Positions 26,282 through 34,226 of a stretch of DNA of 62,292 nt are shown one piece after another. The DNA is from JAGLTZ01 sp964637695. GTDB taxonomy: Bacteria; Blakebacterota; Blakebacteria; Blakebacterales; Blakebacteraceae. Location: the NCBI GenBank assembly GCA_964637695.1, contig CAZWVF010000007.1:1-62292 (forward strand), given 5' to 3'. The translations under genes and the position numbers were made by a program. Numbering within the stretch: position 1 is the first letter of the stretch; every line of letters begins with the position of its first letter. The notes below the pieces were generated by a model. The model ran no database searches. It was not told where the DNA came from and saw only the letters and a list, made by a program, of their open reading frames with translations.

Positions 26282-26358
26282 TGGTGGGCGACGAGGGACT
26301 TGAACCCCCGACTTCGGCGATGTGAACGCCGCGCTCTAGCCAGCTGAGCTAGTCGCCC
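26282..26358 (-). tRNA. tRNA-Val (anticodon CAC)
   Basis: The 77-base minus-strand sequence folds as a complete tRNA: acceptor GGGCGAC/GTCGCCC, D stem GCTC/GAGC, anticodon stem CGGCG/CGCCG with loop TTCACAT (anticodon CAC, reading GUG), T stem GGGGG/CCCTC with loop TTCAAGT. The CCA end is encoded. Its 5' end directly follows the stop codon of the DUF2279-like gene with no spacer, so it is probably cut from that message. Its 3' end is one base from the vapC stop on the other strand. Confidence 0.97.
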
Positions 26359-26904
26359 TCATTTCCTCAGCAGAGTTCGAAAAGTAGGTCCGTCGAGTGA
26401 AGAGTCAATCCCATTCATACCCGATTTCAGACCGGGAAGAGGAAAGCAGTTTTCCGCTGCGCTCGATGCATTCCATCCGGTATTGATATACACCGGGCCC
26501 AGCGACATTCCAGCTCCATTATCAGTTGAGGGATCCTCTTTCATCTGATTGATCATAACCATTCCCATCCCTATCCCAATTCCATCCCAGAAGAGATCCT
26601 TGCCGGAGGCATAGCCTCCACCGCTCACGGCGTCGTATATTTCCTTGCCGATGCTGAGCGCCACACCCGTTGCCGCACCGACCATTCTGGCCTTGTCGTG
26701 ATCCAGATCCCATGCACTTGAGGCAATTGTGTAGCTCACGCTCGTAGCCAGAAAGCTCCCGATGAAATGGAGGAATTTATCGGCACCGAACCAGTCGTCC
26801 TGAGCCCCGACTTTCCCCTGAATGGATATCATTAAAACCAGAACCAGAGAGGTGAATGCAGGTAAGCGTTTAGATCTGTTCACCGGGCGTATACAATTTC
26901 TCAT
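26359..26904 (-). CDS. DUF2279/YfiM-like exported protein
   Basis: This 181-residue protein begins with a probable signal peptide (SKRLPAFTSLVLVLMISIQGKVGAQ). It then shows DWFGADKFLHFIGSFLATSVSYTI and, after a gap, ATGVALSIGKEIYDAVSGGGYASGKDLFWDGIGIGMGMVM. The DK-x-x-H pairing with a later G-K-E-x-x-D-x-x-x-x-x-x-SxxD/KDLxxDxxG pattern is typical of the DUF2279/YfiM group, small envelope proteins of unknown role. The last 50 residues are not recognisable. The start overlaps the end of the dGTPase gene by 35 bases, so the two are one transcript. The stop codon lies directly against the tRNA-Val gene. Confidence 0.65.
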   Translation of the reverse strand: MRNCIRPVNRSKRLPAFTSLVLVLMISIQGKVGAQDDWFGADKFLHFIGSFLATSVSYTIASSAWDLDHDKARMVGAATGVALSIGKEIYDAVSGGGYASGKDLFWDGIGIGMGMVMINQMKEDPSTDNGAGMSLGPVYINTGWNASSAAENCFPLPGLKSGMNGIDSSLDGPTFRTLLRK

Positions 26905-28297
26905 ATTCGTCGAATATGAATTTATCGGTCATCCCGGCTACAAAGTCACAGACCGTCCTGAAGTAGGCTGGATTTGCCAGATAGCCGGCCCTGTCTTCAT
27001 CGATCTGGCTCGGTGGCAGATCTCTCATGAACCGGATCTTCTGACGCTTTGCAAAGCCGAGCAGGACGTAATCGGGCAGCTGCAGCGGCCGATTCAGGTA
27101 AGCCTTGAAGAGCTTCCGCATTAAAAAGACTGCTTTACCATCCATTCGACTGACGCTGTAACAGTTGATGATGTTGTCGTAAACGAACCTGTGAAGCTGC
27201 TTGTACTCCCCCTTCAATCCCGAATCGAGCTGGACCAATCCACGCGGGATCTCCTCCAGGACCTCGTGAAAATCTCCCGGTCCTTTTATCCCTTTCGATT
27301 CTATCCATTTTCCGATTCGTCTGACACTGCTGACTATGGCGTTAGTAACAAGCAGGTGGATAAGGCCGCGGATGAGCATGTTCTGACGCATGAACCGTGG
27401 TTGATCGTGATAGCCGGGCATGTTCCTGATGACCAGGCGACTGATGGAGAGCTCCTCTGCCTTGCCCAGTTCAACCTGCCCCTCGCGGAGTCCATCTTCA
27501 AGATCGTGAGTCTGCTGCGCGATCTCATCGGCAACTGCCACAGTCTGCCCCTCCAGATGGCATCCACCTGACAGGTTGATGCCATCTGGATTAACATCAC
27601 AGAACACCTTCGAATCGCTGTAACCGGTGTGTTTGAGGATGCCCTCCCGCACCTGGTCTGTCAGGTTGAGTCCGGGGCGGTCGTATCGTGCTTCCAGCAT
27701 GTCAACAACGCGGAGGCTCTGGTAATTGTGTTTGAACCCGCCCAGCTTGAACCTGACTTCCGAACGCACCATCCCATCCAGATCGTCTTCACCGCTCATA
27801 ATCAGGCGGAGCACCTTTTCGCCTGAATGCCCGAAAGGCGTGTGGCCCAGATCGTGCCCCATCGCAACCGCCTCGACCAGGTCTTCATTCAGACCGAGGG
27901 CCCGGCCTATAGTCCTGGAGAGCTGGGATACTTCGATTGTGTGAGTCAGGCGTGTACGGTAGTGATCCCCGCCGGTAGATATGTATACCTGAGTCTTGTG
28001 CTTGAGGCGCCGGAAAGCGCGACTGTGGATAATGCGATCACGGTCGCGCTGGAACGGGAGCCTGTACTCCTCGTGCCGGCCTTCCTGCCTTATGGATTCC
28101 CGGCGGCTAGCCCAGGCGTTCTTGAATGCGAAATCCTCACTCAGCTCATCGTACCTCTCCACCAGAGATTGTGAGTCCCTGTAGTGGGAAACAGCCTCAC
28201 CAGTGGAATCGGTCGTCTCCTGCTGCTCTTCTGCAGGTTCCTGGATACGGATCTCGACTGATTCTGAAGATTCTGAGCGTTTGCGGGGCGGAGTCAC
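26870..28297 (-). CDS. dgt: Deoxyguanosinetriphosphate triphosphohydrolase-like HD enzyme
   Basis: This 475-residue HD-superfamily protein shows YRLPFQRDRDRIIHSRAFRRLKHKTQVY, the dNTPase opening. RTRLTHTIEVSQLSR holds the first metal His (about 119), and AMGHDLGHTPFGHSGE holds the HD pair (148-149) and the next His. Later blocks are DDLDGMVRSEVRFKLGGFKHN and the conserved EGILKHTGY. Members cleave dGTP or other dNTPs to the nucleoside and triphosphate, controlling dNTP pools. About 50 extra charged residues precede the family's usual start (SSESVEIRIQEPAEEQQETT). It begins 4 bases inside the YtxH gene end and overlaps the DUF2279-like gene. Confidence 0.92.
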   Translation of the reverse strand: MTPPRKRSESSESVEIRIQEPAEEQQETTDSTGEAVSHYRDSQSLVERYDELSEDFAFKNAWASRRESIRQEGRHEEYRLPFQRDRDRIIHSRAFRRLKHKTQVYISTGGDHYRTRLTHTIEVSQLSRTIGRALGLNEDLVEAVAMGHDLGHTPFGHSGEKVLRLIMSGEDDLDGMVRSEVRFKLGGFKHNYQSLRVVDMLEARYDRPGLNLTDQVREGILKHTGYSDSKVFCDVNPDGINLSGGCHLEGQTVAVADEIAQQTHDLEDGLREGQVELGKAEELSISRLVIRNMPGYHDQPRFMRQNMLIRGLIHLLVTNAIVSSVRRIGKWIESKGIKGPGDFHEVLEEIPRGLVQLDSGLKGEYKQLHRFVYDNIINCYSVSRMDGKAVFLMRKLFKAYLNRPLQLPDYVLLGFAKRQKIRFMRDLPPSQIDEDRAGYLANPAYFRTVCDFVAGMTDKFIFDEYEKLYTPGEQI

Positions 28298-28878
28298 TCC
28301 TGCTCGGTCTCCCCTTCCGCCCCTTCCTCGCCCTTCTTCTTGTCCGCTTCGACGGCTTCATCGATGCGATCCTTCAGCTCCTTCTCCTTGGCCTTCATCG
28401 CATCCTTGAAACTGTCCCTGGCTTCCTGGAGCCGCTTCTTCAAAGCCGATAGAGCCACTCCGGCCTTGACACCCGATCCCTCACCTCCCTCGGCCTGAAC
28501 CTCTTCAATGTCTTCCTGAATTTTCTTCAGCTTCGAAGTGATATCGTTGAACCGGGTCTTGATCTCATCGGCATACTTTTCTGCCTCTGAAGCAGCCTTC
28601 TGTCCGAGGTCCTGAGATTTGACCTTCAGCTCTGCTGCCTTTTCAAGAGCCTGCCGGCGCCACTCCTCCGAGGATTCCCATGCCTCCTCAGCATTATCGA
28701 GAAGTTCCTGCGCCTTCTCCTTCAGCTCATCGGCCTTTTCTTTCAGATCATCGCCCTTCTCTTTCCAGCGTTCCCTGGTCTCGGATCCGGGACGGGGAGC
28801 ATATGCCAGCCCCAGAATCGCACCCAGCAGACCACCGAACAGAAAAGAACTGAATCGTCCTCCACATCGCTTACTCAT
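28294..28878 (-). CDS. YtxH-domain membrane-anchored coiled-coil protein
   Basis: This 194-residue protein starts with a single glycine-rich membrane helix, SSFLFGGLLGAILGLAYAPRPGSETRERW, the YtxH signature with its A-P-x-x-G-x-E/K-x-R ending. The rest is an almost unbroken charged heptad-like region (KGDDLKEKADELKEKAQELL onward) ending in an acidic tail. Such proteins are envelope-associated, often induced by stress, and have no enzyme activity known. The gene overlaps dgt by four bases downstream. A DUF948-like gene lies 45 bases upstream, so three small or medium envelope genes share a transcript with dgt. Confidence 0.8.
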   Translation of the reverse strand: MSKRCGGRFSSFLFGGLLGAILGLAYAPRPGSETRERWKEKGDDLKEKADELKEKAQELLDNAEEAWESSEEWRRQALEKAAELKVKSQDLGQKAASEAEKYADEIKTRFNDITSKLKKIQEDIEEVQAEGGEGSGVKAGVALSALKKRLQEARDSFKDAMKAKEKELKDRIDEAVEADKKKGEEGAEGETEQE

Positions 28879-28923
28879 CTTTTTCCTCCTGATGTGCCAG
28901 GCAACCAGACCGATAACGGCTGA

Positions 28924-29316
28924 TCAATAATCCCGGCTCTGACTCCCACTGAACATATTTCTGATGAATCGACCGATCCCGCTCAACATCGAGAAGAGAC
29001 GGATGGTTGCTCTCTCCATATCCTCTTCCAGAACTTCGGCCAGTGCGCCCATACGTGCAGCTCTCTCCCGAACCCCGGCAACACTATCCGTGAATCCTTC
29101 CACTTCGTCCAATGCACCTTCGGCCACCTGCACGGCATGGGAAGCCATCTCCTGAATTTCAGCAGCGAGCGGCTGGAACTCCTTCTGGAAATCCTTCACG
29201 ATCCTGGTTATCGCCTTCACCAGTGAGAACAGTTTCAACGCAATCAGCACCGGCACCAGCGTAAGCAGCACCATGCAGACGGCGATCACTACAAGACTGA
29301 TCTGGATCGTCAGCAT
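28924..29316 (-). CDS. DUF948-like single-pass membrane protein
   Basis: This 130-residue protein has one long N-terminal membrane helix (LTIQISLVVIAVCMVLLTLVPVLIALKLF). An amphipathic helical region then runs through DFQKEFQPLAAEIQEMASHAVQVAEGALDEVEGFTDSVAGVRERA. It resembles DUF948 proteins, which commonly sit beside YtxH genes as here. The C-terminus after about residue 100 (FSMLSGIGRFIRNMFSGSQSRDY) has a second weakly hydrophobic patch. The function of the pair is unknown; a role in envelope stress is often suggested. It is the first gene of the minus-strand group DUF948-YtxH-dgt-DUF2279-tRNA-Val. Confidence 0.65.
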   Translation of the reverse strand: MLTIQISLVVIAVCMVLLTLVPVLIALKLFSLVKAITRIVKDFQKEFQPLAAEIQEMASHAVQVAEGALDEVEGFTDSVAGVRERAARMGALAEVLEEDMERATIRLFSMLSGIGRFIRNMFSGSQSRDY

Positions 29317-29512
29317 CGAAGCATGTCCTCTTATTAATCAACCACGAGGCGGCAGGAGTGTTCCCGCCGCCGCAAGTTGATATAATGCTTATGGCTAAGC
29401 TATCAGAGTACTCATCCAGATACCTGATGAACAAGGAAGAAGGATTCTAAAATATCGATCCACTCTTCAAACATTGTTGGCGAATCATCCTCCGGCAGTG
29501 TAGCATGACGGA

Positions 29513-30046
29513 ATGGAACGCCTCTATTTCGCACCTGTGGAATCTGAGTTCGGCCGACTATGGGCGTTGAGTACACCGGATGGCCTGGCACGTCTGATTC
29601 TTCCCTCTTCATCCCGGCGGAATATCGATCCCGGCCCCTCCATCCTTTCACGGTGGCGCGATCGAAATGCTCCCGACCATCACCTGATGGAGAGTCCAAC
29701 TCGATTCCGCGACCTGCAGAGGTGGCTGAAGCAGTACGCCGAGGGCTTCATTCCCGACGTTGAGATTCCGCTCGATCTGAAGGGCACTATCTTCCAGCAT
29801 AAGGTGTGGGAGGTCGTAGCCGGCATCCCTTACGGCAACACGATCACCTACGGCTTGATATCGAGGAAGTTGAGGAAGAAGTCATCTTCTGCGCGAGCCG
29901 TCGGATCCGCGGTAGGTTCGAATCCGGTACCGCTGGTGGTTCCCTGCCACCGTGTTATAGGTGAGAGTGGCAAGCTGGTCGGTTTCGGTGGAGGATTGAA
30001 GATGAAACAGGATCTTCTTCGCCGCGAGGGAATACTGCTGCTATAG
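29513..30046 (+). CDS. ogt: O6-alkylguanine-DNA alkyltransferase (MGMT/Ogt)
   Basis: This 177-residue protein has the alkyltransferase domain. FQHKVWEVVAGIPYGNTITYGLISRKL is the DNA-binding helix-turn-helix, with Arg replaced by other side chains typical of the family. AVGSAVGSNPVPLVVPCHRVIGESGKLVGFGGGLKMKQDLL carries the acceptor Cys in PCHR. The protein accepts the alkyl group from O6-alkylguanine onto that Cys once and is then inactive. The N-terminal 85 residues form the usual poorly conserved first domain. It is a single gene, divergent from the DUF948-like gene. The start ATG has no strong ribosome site, but no better one is available. Confidence 0.93.
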   Translation: MERLYFAPVESEFGRLWALSTPDGLARLILPSSSRRNIDPGPSILSRWRDRNAPDHHLMESPTRFRDLQRWLKQYAEGFIPDVEIPLDLKGTIFQHKVWEVVAGIPYGNTITYGLISRKLRKKSSSARAVGSAVGSNPVPLVVPCHRVIGESGKLVGFGGGLKMKQDLLRREGILLL

Positions 30047-30113
30047 GATTTCTTTTAATTCCTGCCGGCAGATGCTTTCCTGCAGATACTCTCTCTGTAG
30101 ATATTCTATAAAA

Positions 30114-30470
30114 TCAGGCGTGACGATGTTCTTCTTTCTTGACGAACATGTTTATCAGCCAGGAGAAGATGGTGATAAGCAGAGCCGCCCATATATAGGA
30201 TGTCCCATGCACTTCGAATCCCGGAACGATCACTGCCGTCAGCCATAGGGTCACAGCATTCACGATGAGCAGAAAGAAACCCAGAGTCATCACTGTAATG
30301 GGCAGTGTCAGCAGTATAAGCACCGGTTTCACAATGGAGTTCAGAAGTCCAAGGACCAGAGCGGCCATAACCAGTGCGAATGATGATTCGAAAATCACTC
30401 CCGGCAGCAGGTAGCTTGTCAGGACTATCGCAAGCCCCGTAACGAGCCAGCGGATAAGAAAACGCGGCAT
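30114..30470 (-). CDS. YvlD-like phage-holin-family membrane protein (PF04020 type)
   Basis: This protein of about 118 residues has four hydrophobic helices (FLIRWLVTGLAIVLTSYLLPGV, FALVMAALVLGLLNSIVKPVLILLTLP, VMTLGFFLLIVNAVTLWLTAVIVPGF, SYIWAALLITIFSWLINMFV). LNSIVKPVLILLTLPITVMTLGFFLLIVNA is the family signature. Members such as YvlD are widespread, of uncertain role, and called holin-like only by fold. I chose ATG at 30470 because GGAGG lies 8 bases upstream, inside the end of the previous gene; a GTG at 30485 is in frame but lacks a site. It is translationally close to the polymerase-like gene upstream (about 14 bases from its stop). Confidence 0.85.
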   Translation of the reverse strand: MPRFLIRWLVTGLAIVLTSYLLPGVIFESSFALVMAALVLGLLNSIVKPVLILLTLPITVMTLGFFLLIVNAVTLWLTAVIVPGFEVHGTSYIWAALLITIFSWLINMFVKKEEHRHA

Positions 30471-30484
30471 CTCAGCAACCTCCA

Positions 30485-31255
30485 CTACAGATTCAGAGTC
30501 CGGGCAACGAATCTCGGAAAGTTCAGGGGTATTTCAAAGCTGCGCCGCAGACGTCCGGCTTTCTCCATTTCGGCATCTTTATCCCCGTCGAACCTGTACA
30601 GGTCATTCCGTGTTAATGGAATAGCAGCTCTCAATGTCTCTTCATTCAGGCTGAACGGCACACGTACCGATCCACTGCGGTTCATGGCTCTCAATGTGAT
30701 CGTCACTCCATCACCGGACCCTTCATCTTCAAACCGGGTAACCTCTCTGTTCCATCCCAGCCACCGACCGATCCTGTCACGTTCGGGTGTATCTAACAAC
30801 CTCTTCTCGAGCCTTTCCCTCAAAGCTGAAGCAACATCCCTCTGAAATCCCCAGATATCACCGGGCAGATCGTCCGGATTAATTACACCATAGGTCCACA
30901 GAAGATCTATTCCGCAATTGCCGTCAAACACCATCATTCCGTCTATTTCGACATCTCTCAGCACCAGGATGAGTTTGAGAGCAGTCAGACGCACAGCTTC
31001 GAAAGGCACACCGCCCGCGCGCAGTCCCAGTGAGAACCAGACCACACCTTTTCTGTCAGCAGGAGAAACATAGAAGGCAACTACACCCTGCTCGACCAAG
31101 GCGAGGAGTTCCTCTTCACTGCTTATCTCTATCCCGGCTCCATCCAGACTTCTTGTGAAGACACCAGGTGACTTATGGCTTACGCCAACCGGCCGATCCA
31201 TCATGTATGGCAGGATCTTCGATGCTACGGCTCGATAGTATGCAGAAATATCCAT
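30485..31255 (-). CDS. LigD-polymerase-like (primase-polymerase fold) protein with altered active site
   Basis: This 256-residue protein resembles the polymerase domain of bacterial LigD. YYRAVASKILPYMMDRPVGV matches the opening helix and strand. VWFSLGLRAGGVPFEAVR (73-90) matches the strand-turn-helix that in LigD reads FDLDPG followed by a helix. DGMMVFDGNCGIDLLW (105-120) matches the KTSGGKGLH-like strand. In LigD the two Asp bind metal and the His contacts nucleotide; here they read S75, G77 and I116/D117. The protein is therefore probably not an active polymerase. No ligase domain, nuclease domain or Ku gene is in the window. It is followed by the YvlD-like gene. The role is unknown. Confidence 0.6.
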   Translation of the reverse strand: MDISAYYRAVASKILPYMMDRPVGVSHKSPGVFTRSLDGAGIEISSEEELLALVEQGVVAFYVSPADRKGVVWFSLGLRAGGVPFEAVRLTALKLILVLRDVEIDGMMVFDGNCGIDLLWTYGVINPDDLPGDIWGFQRDVASALRERLEKRLLDTPERDRIGRWLGWNREVTRFEDEGSGDGVTITLRAMNRSGSVRVPFSLNEETLRAAIPLTRNDLYRFDGDKDAEMEKAGRLRRSFEIPLNFPRFVARTLNL

Positions 31256-31310
31256 GATTACAGGCTTTCCCGTAATTCAGTTTCCGTCCGGAGTTTCCGG
31301 ATGGGACCTG

Positions 31311-32255
31311 TTAGGCAGTAACCGGATTGGAGAAAGGAGGCGGTCCGGGCAGAGACGGCCACAGCTTCCTTCCAAACAGGAGAATTACTGCATACATGCT
31401 CCACGCTTCCCATGCAAAGGGGATGAAACCCAGATATCCGGGCAGAGGCATCTCGAAGAGCTTCATGTTCTGGAAGAGGGGGAAAATGTAAACCCATTTT
31501 GCAGTAGCAACCATATTCCACGACTCCCAGAGGAATCCGCATACCAGCCCCCCTATCCCCAGACTGAGCCATCGTGTGAGTATACCCTCCTCCAGATCCC
31601 GAAGGAGAGAATGGACTTCTTCCTGCACTCCCGAGCCTTTCTCCCCCTCAGGTTTGCGACTTCCATAGGCAAAAGGCTCGCAAAGGGGCACATACGCGAT
31701 CCACACGATGACAAATGTATATGCAGCCAGGTGAGCCGGCAGCAACAGCGGTGCCAGTGCCATTATCGAACCACTGATGAGAAGGCCTGTCAGCATGCGC
31801 CTGCTGACACGAAGTGGCGAAATGCCTGCCCGCAGGCCGAATGCCTCCAGCAGATCTGCAGTGATGAACAGAGCCGGCCAGATCGTCACGAACGACCAGG
31901 CGTAACCGAAAAGCGCCAGAAGGCCGCTTTCGGGCAATCCGATGTACGACCAGTTGCGCAGGTGGAGGTTGTAGAATTCGAACCACAGCCACAATGCAAG
32001 GCTTACGGGCAGCAGGAAGAGAAAGCGGGAGGGCTCCGGCCATAACCACGACCTGCCCCGCAGACGCGCCAGGAGTGCATCGGCCGCCAGCAGATAGCCG
32101 GTCCACATCCATGGAGTGAAATATGTGTGGATGAACCACCCGGTTGTAAAGATCACCAGGATGAATCCCTTGAGAAGTATCAAAACTCCGACCCAGCCGT
32201 GGAATGGAAACCTGTACGGAGATGAGTTCGACATGACTGGATCTTCTGTCTTCAT
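31311..32255 (-). CDS. Multi-pass membrane protein of unknown function
   Basis: I do not recognise a named family. The 314 residues contain about eight hydrophobic helices separated by short loops. Distinctive wording includes WLWFEFYNLHLRNWSYIGLPES, LVCGFLWESWNMVATAKWVYIFP and FEMPLPGYLGFIPFAWEAWSMYA. Those blocks show paired aromatic and acidic residues within or next to membrane helices (WFEFYN, WESWN, FAWEAWSMY). Such a pattern of buried Glu and Trp is reminiscent of lycopene-cyclase-like or fatty-acid-modifying membrane enzymes, but no catalytic motif can be claimed. The gene ends 55 bases upstream of the polymerase-like gene on the same strand and may share its transcript. Confidence 0.7.
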   Translation of the reverse strand: MKTEDPVMSNSSPYRFPFHGWVGVLILLKGFILVIFTTGWFIHTYFTPWMWTGYLLAADALLARLRGRSWLWPEPSRFLFLLPVSLALWLWFEFYNLHLRNWSYIGLPESGLLALFGYAWSFVTIWPALFITADLLEAFGLRAGISPLRVSRRMLTGLLISGSIMALAPLLLPAHLAAYTFVIVWIAYVPLCEPFAYGSRKPEGEKGSGVQEEVHSLLRDLEEGILTRWLSLGIGGLVCGFLWESWNMVATAKWVYIFPLFQNMKLFEMPLPGYLGFIPFAWEAWSMYAVILLFGRKLWPSLPGPPPFSNPVTA

Positions 32256-32578
32256 TGAATGTGCTATTTAATTTCAATTATGTTATGGGATCTTATTCAT
32301 TTCTTATTCTGAGTTCGAAGGCTTCCTCTCACACGTGGTAGGAGGGTGCTTCCCACATTTTCGCCATCCGGTATGATCGTATCATATTCTGCACGGCAAC
32401 TTCAATTATGGTTGGACGTATTCATGAAACGAAATAGGGCTGCAAACAACAAACAGACTCATATCTAAACTGAGCGATTCTACGGCTGGAAAAAGATCAC
32501 CCTTTAGGCAAAGCTGTTACAAACCAAAAAGTAGAATAGGAAAACGGACTCTGTGTCTGTTATCAGACTCTATATCCT
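32256..32578. other. AT-richer intergenic region, no gene seen
   Basis: No convincing gene is seen in these 323 bases. They include a short palindrome, TATGAT-CGT-ATCATA (32373-32387). A weak hairpin, GTCTG-TTAT-CAGAC (32555-32568), lies just past the stop of the minus-strand propeller gene and could act as its terminator, though no T run follows. The base composition is clearly richer in A and T than the flanking membrane-protein gene. Confidence 0.4.
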
Positions 32579-33808
32579 TTAATTGTAGATTAGACCACGA
32601 ACGGCTGGATGAATCTTGTACACATTTGGAATTGATAGGCCCGTTTCTTTATCGCTGTCAATCGAGAGGAAATGCCCTCTTGATACTGTCCCCCATACAG
32701 TTGGAACCACCGTGATACCAAGGTACTCCCCTTCCGGACTGAAAATCAGAAAGGTCGATCCTTCCGGATATTCATCCAGGTAATAGGGGTAGGGTTTCTG
32801 TGCCCAGATGAAGCCCGCGTCATCAACAACAAGACTGCACCAATACCCTTTAGTTTTGGGGATTTCAGCAATCTTTTTTTGTTCAATCCTTATGGCTTCC
32901 AACATTGGATGATCTGCATCTTCAATTTCCTGATCAAGTCTAGCCATGATTATGGATCGTTCTTCTGGCGTCACAGGTTCTGGTGGGATATTCAGGCGGA
33001 TTGATTGGATGATTTCACCGTTGAGATCGAACCATGTGAGCACGGGCTCGGTTCCTGTGCTCATTACTACACCCTTTCCCGGATGATATGCTGCAGAGGG
33101 CTGACCTTGATAGTATCCGCCCGTTGACGCCTCGACAGTTTGAGAGATTGTCATGGTGTGAACCGGCTCAGTCTCGAACTGACAGAGTTTCTCTCCATCC
33201 GCTGAGAACACCAAAGCACGCCAGGAGGAAACGATCCTGGGGCGGTGCTCTGAATGAATAAAACGCCTCAACAATATCTGGGTGGCATCAGGTCCTTCAT
33301 ATATTCGAGATTCGACATCCACCCTCTCACCGCTGAACGATATGTGTCTTACAAAAGCCCCGTCATAAGTCAGGATCGATAAGCGCTGTTGACGAGTATC
33401 CAGCACCGATACATATCCATTCCCCACTGATTGCAGAAGGACTGATCGGAACTCTCCTGGACCTTGCCCTTCCCGACCGATACTATGGCTGAACTTGCCT
33501 GCCTGATCGAACACAGCAACCCTGTTGTTACCCATATCTGCCACATAATACCTACCCTCTTCATCCATCATGAATATGTACGGGCGGTAGAGTAGTGTTT
33601 CTTGCTGCTCCTCATTCTGTTCCAGGGTGAGGATTTTTTCGTAAGTGAATAACGGCTCTGAGTACTTTGGGCCTCCGGTCGTCTCGGCTACCGGGACTCC
33701 CTCCTCAAGGAACGTATTAAATGAATGAATACTATCTGAATTGCCTGAGGAGCATCCCATGATGAGAACGGCACACAACGCACCTATCGAGCAATGGATT
33801 CTACACAT
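32579..33808 (-). CDS. 6-bladed beta-propeller lipoprotein
   Basis: From the ATG at 33808 the protein has 409 residues and opens with a lipoprotein signal, CRIHCSIGALCAVLIMGC, where LIMG|C is the lipobox. The rest has propeller-blade wording: IFMMDEEGRYYVADMGNNRVAVFDQAGKFSHSIGREGQGPGEFR is a classic NHL/6-bladed blade. Repeats follow at YVSVLDTRQQRLSIL and FIWAQKPYPYYLDEY. The frame continues 17 codons upstream to 33859, but the shorter start gives the proper signal peptide. Such lipoproteins are numerous in Bacteroidota and Gemmatimonadota; the ligand is unknown. Codon and base use are more AT-rich than in the neighbouring genes, which suggests later acquisition. Confidence 0.8.
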   Translation of the reverse strand: MCRIHCSIGALCAVLIMGCSSGNSDSIHSFNTFLEEGVPVAETTGGPKYSEPLFTYEKILTLEQNEEQQETLLYRPYIFMMDEEGRYYVADMGNNRVAVFDQAGKFSHSIGREGQGPGEFRSVLLQSVGNGYVSVLDTRQQRLSILTYDGAFVRHISFSGERVDVESRIYEGPDATQILLRRFIHSEHRPRIVSSWRALVFSADGEKLCQFETEPVHTMTISQTVEASTGGYYQGQPSAAYHPGKGVVMSTGTEPVLTWFDLNGEIIQSIRLNIPPEPVTPEERSIIMARLDQEIEDADHPMLEAIRIEQKKIAEIPKTKGYWCSLVVDDAGFIWAQKPYPYYLDEYPEGSTFLIFSPEGEYLGITVVPTVWGTVSRGHFLSIDSDKETGLSIPNVYKIHPAVRGLIYN

Positions 33809-33872
33809 ATGAAGGAACTCCCATATAGTGGGTAACTTGGTATTGTAACTTTCTAACAATACAACTCAGTTC

Positions 33873-34226
33873 ATGCAAGAAGACTTAGTATCTCTGAGTT
33901 CAGCTGGATTAATGGCTTGTGTTCAGCCAACTGATTCTAAGGATGAATGGGACTGGTACTCTGGCGTGCCTACACTGCAATTTGTATCACAAGATTGGCG
34001 ATATGCAGTGGAGTCATATACTGTAGGTGACTCTCTTGCCATTGCCATTGTTGAGCGTGCAGGATCACTAGAGGGAAGAGAAACGACCGGTTTATTAATA
34101 TCCGCAAATGCGGATACTGAACATGTCAATTTGTATCAACAAAGTTTGCGTATTCCCTCTTATGGAATACTGGTCAGATTCGGATCAAAGCATCCAACGA
34201 CTAATTCACAAACTCCTGTTCAGTAA
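33873..34226 (+). CDS. Possible small hypothetical protein
   Basis: This open frame of 117 codons lies in an AT-rich region with no other candidate gene. The translation looks protein-like (WRYAVESYTVGDSLAIAIVERAGSLEGRETTGLLISANAD) but matches no family I know. There is no clear ribosome site at the first ATG (33873). A second ATG at 33912 would give MACVQPTDSKDEWDW, which lacks a long hydrophobic signal. It is divergent from the propeller lipoprotein. It may be a real small protein, the remnant of a larger one, or noise. The following 236 bases to the glycerate kinase gene contain nothing I can identify. Confidence 0.35.
   Translation: MQEDLVSLSSAGLMACVQPTDSKDEWDWYSGVPTLQFVSQDWRYAVESYTVGDSLAIAIVERAGSLEGRETTGLLISANADTEHVNLYQQSLRIPSYGILVRFGSKHPTTNSQTPVQ

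Noticed and set aside
32555..32568. Strong terminator of the propeller gene
   Set aside because: The stem is only 5 bp with no T run, so it is mentioned only as a weak possibility.
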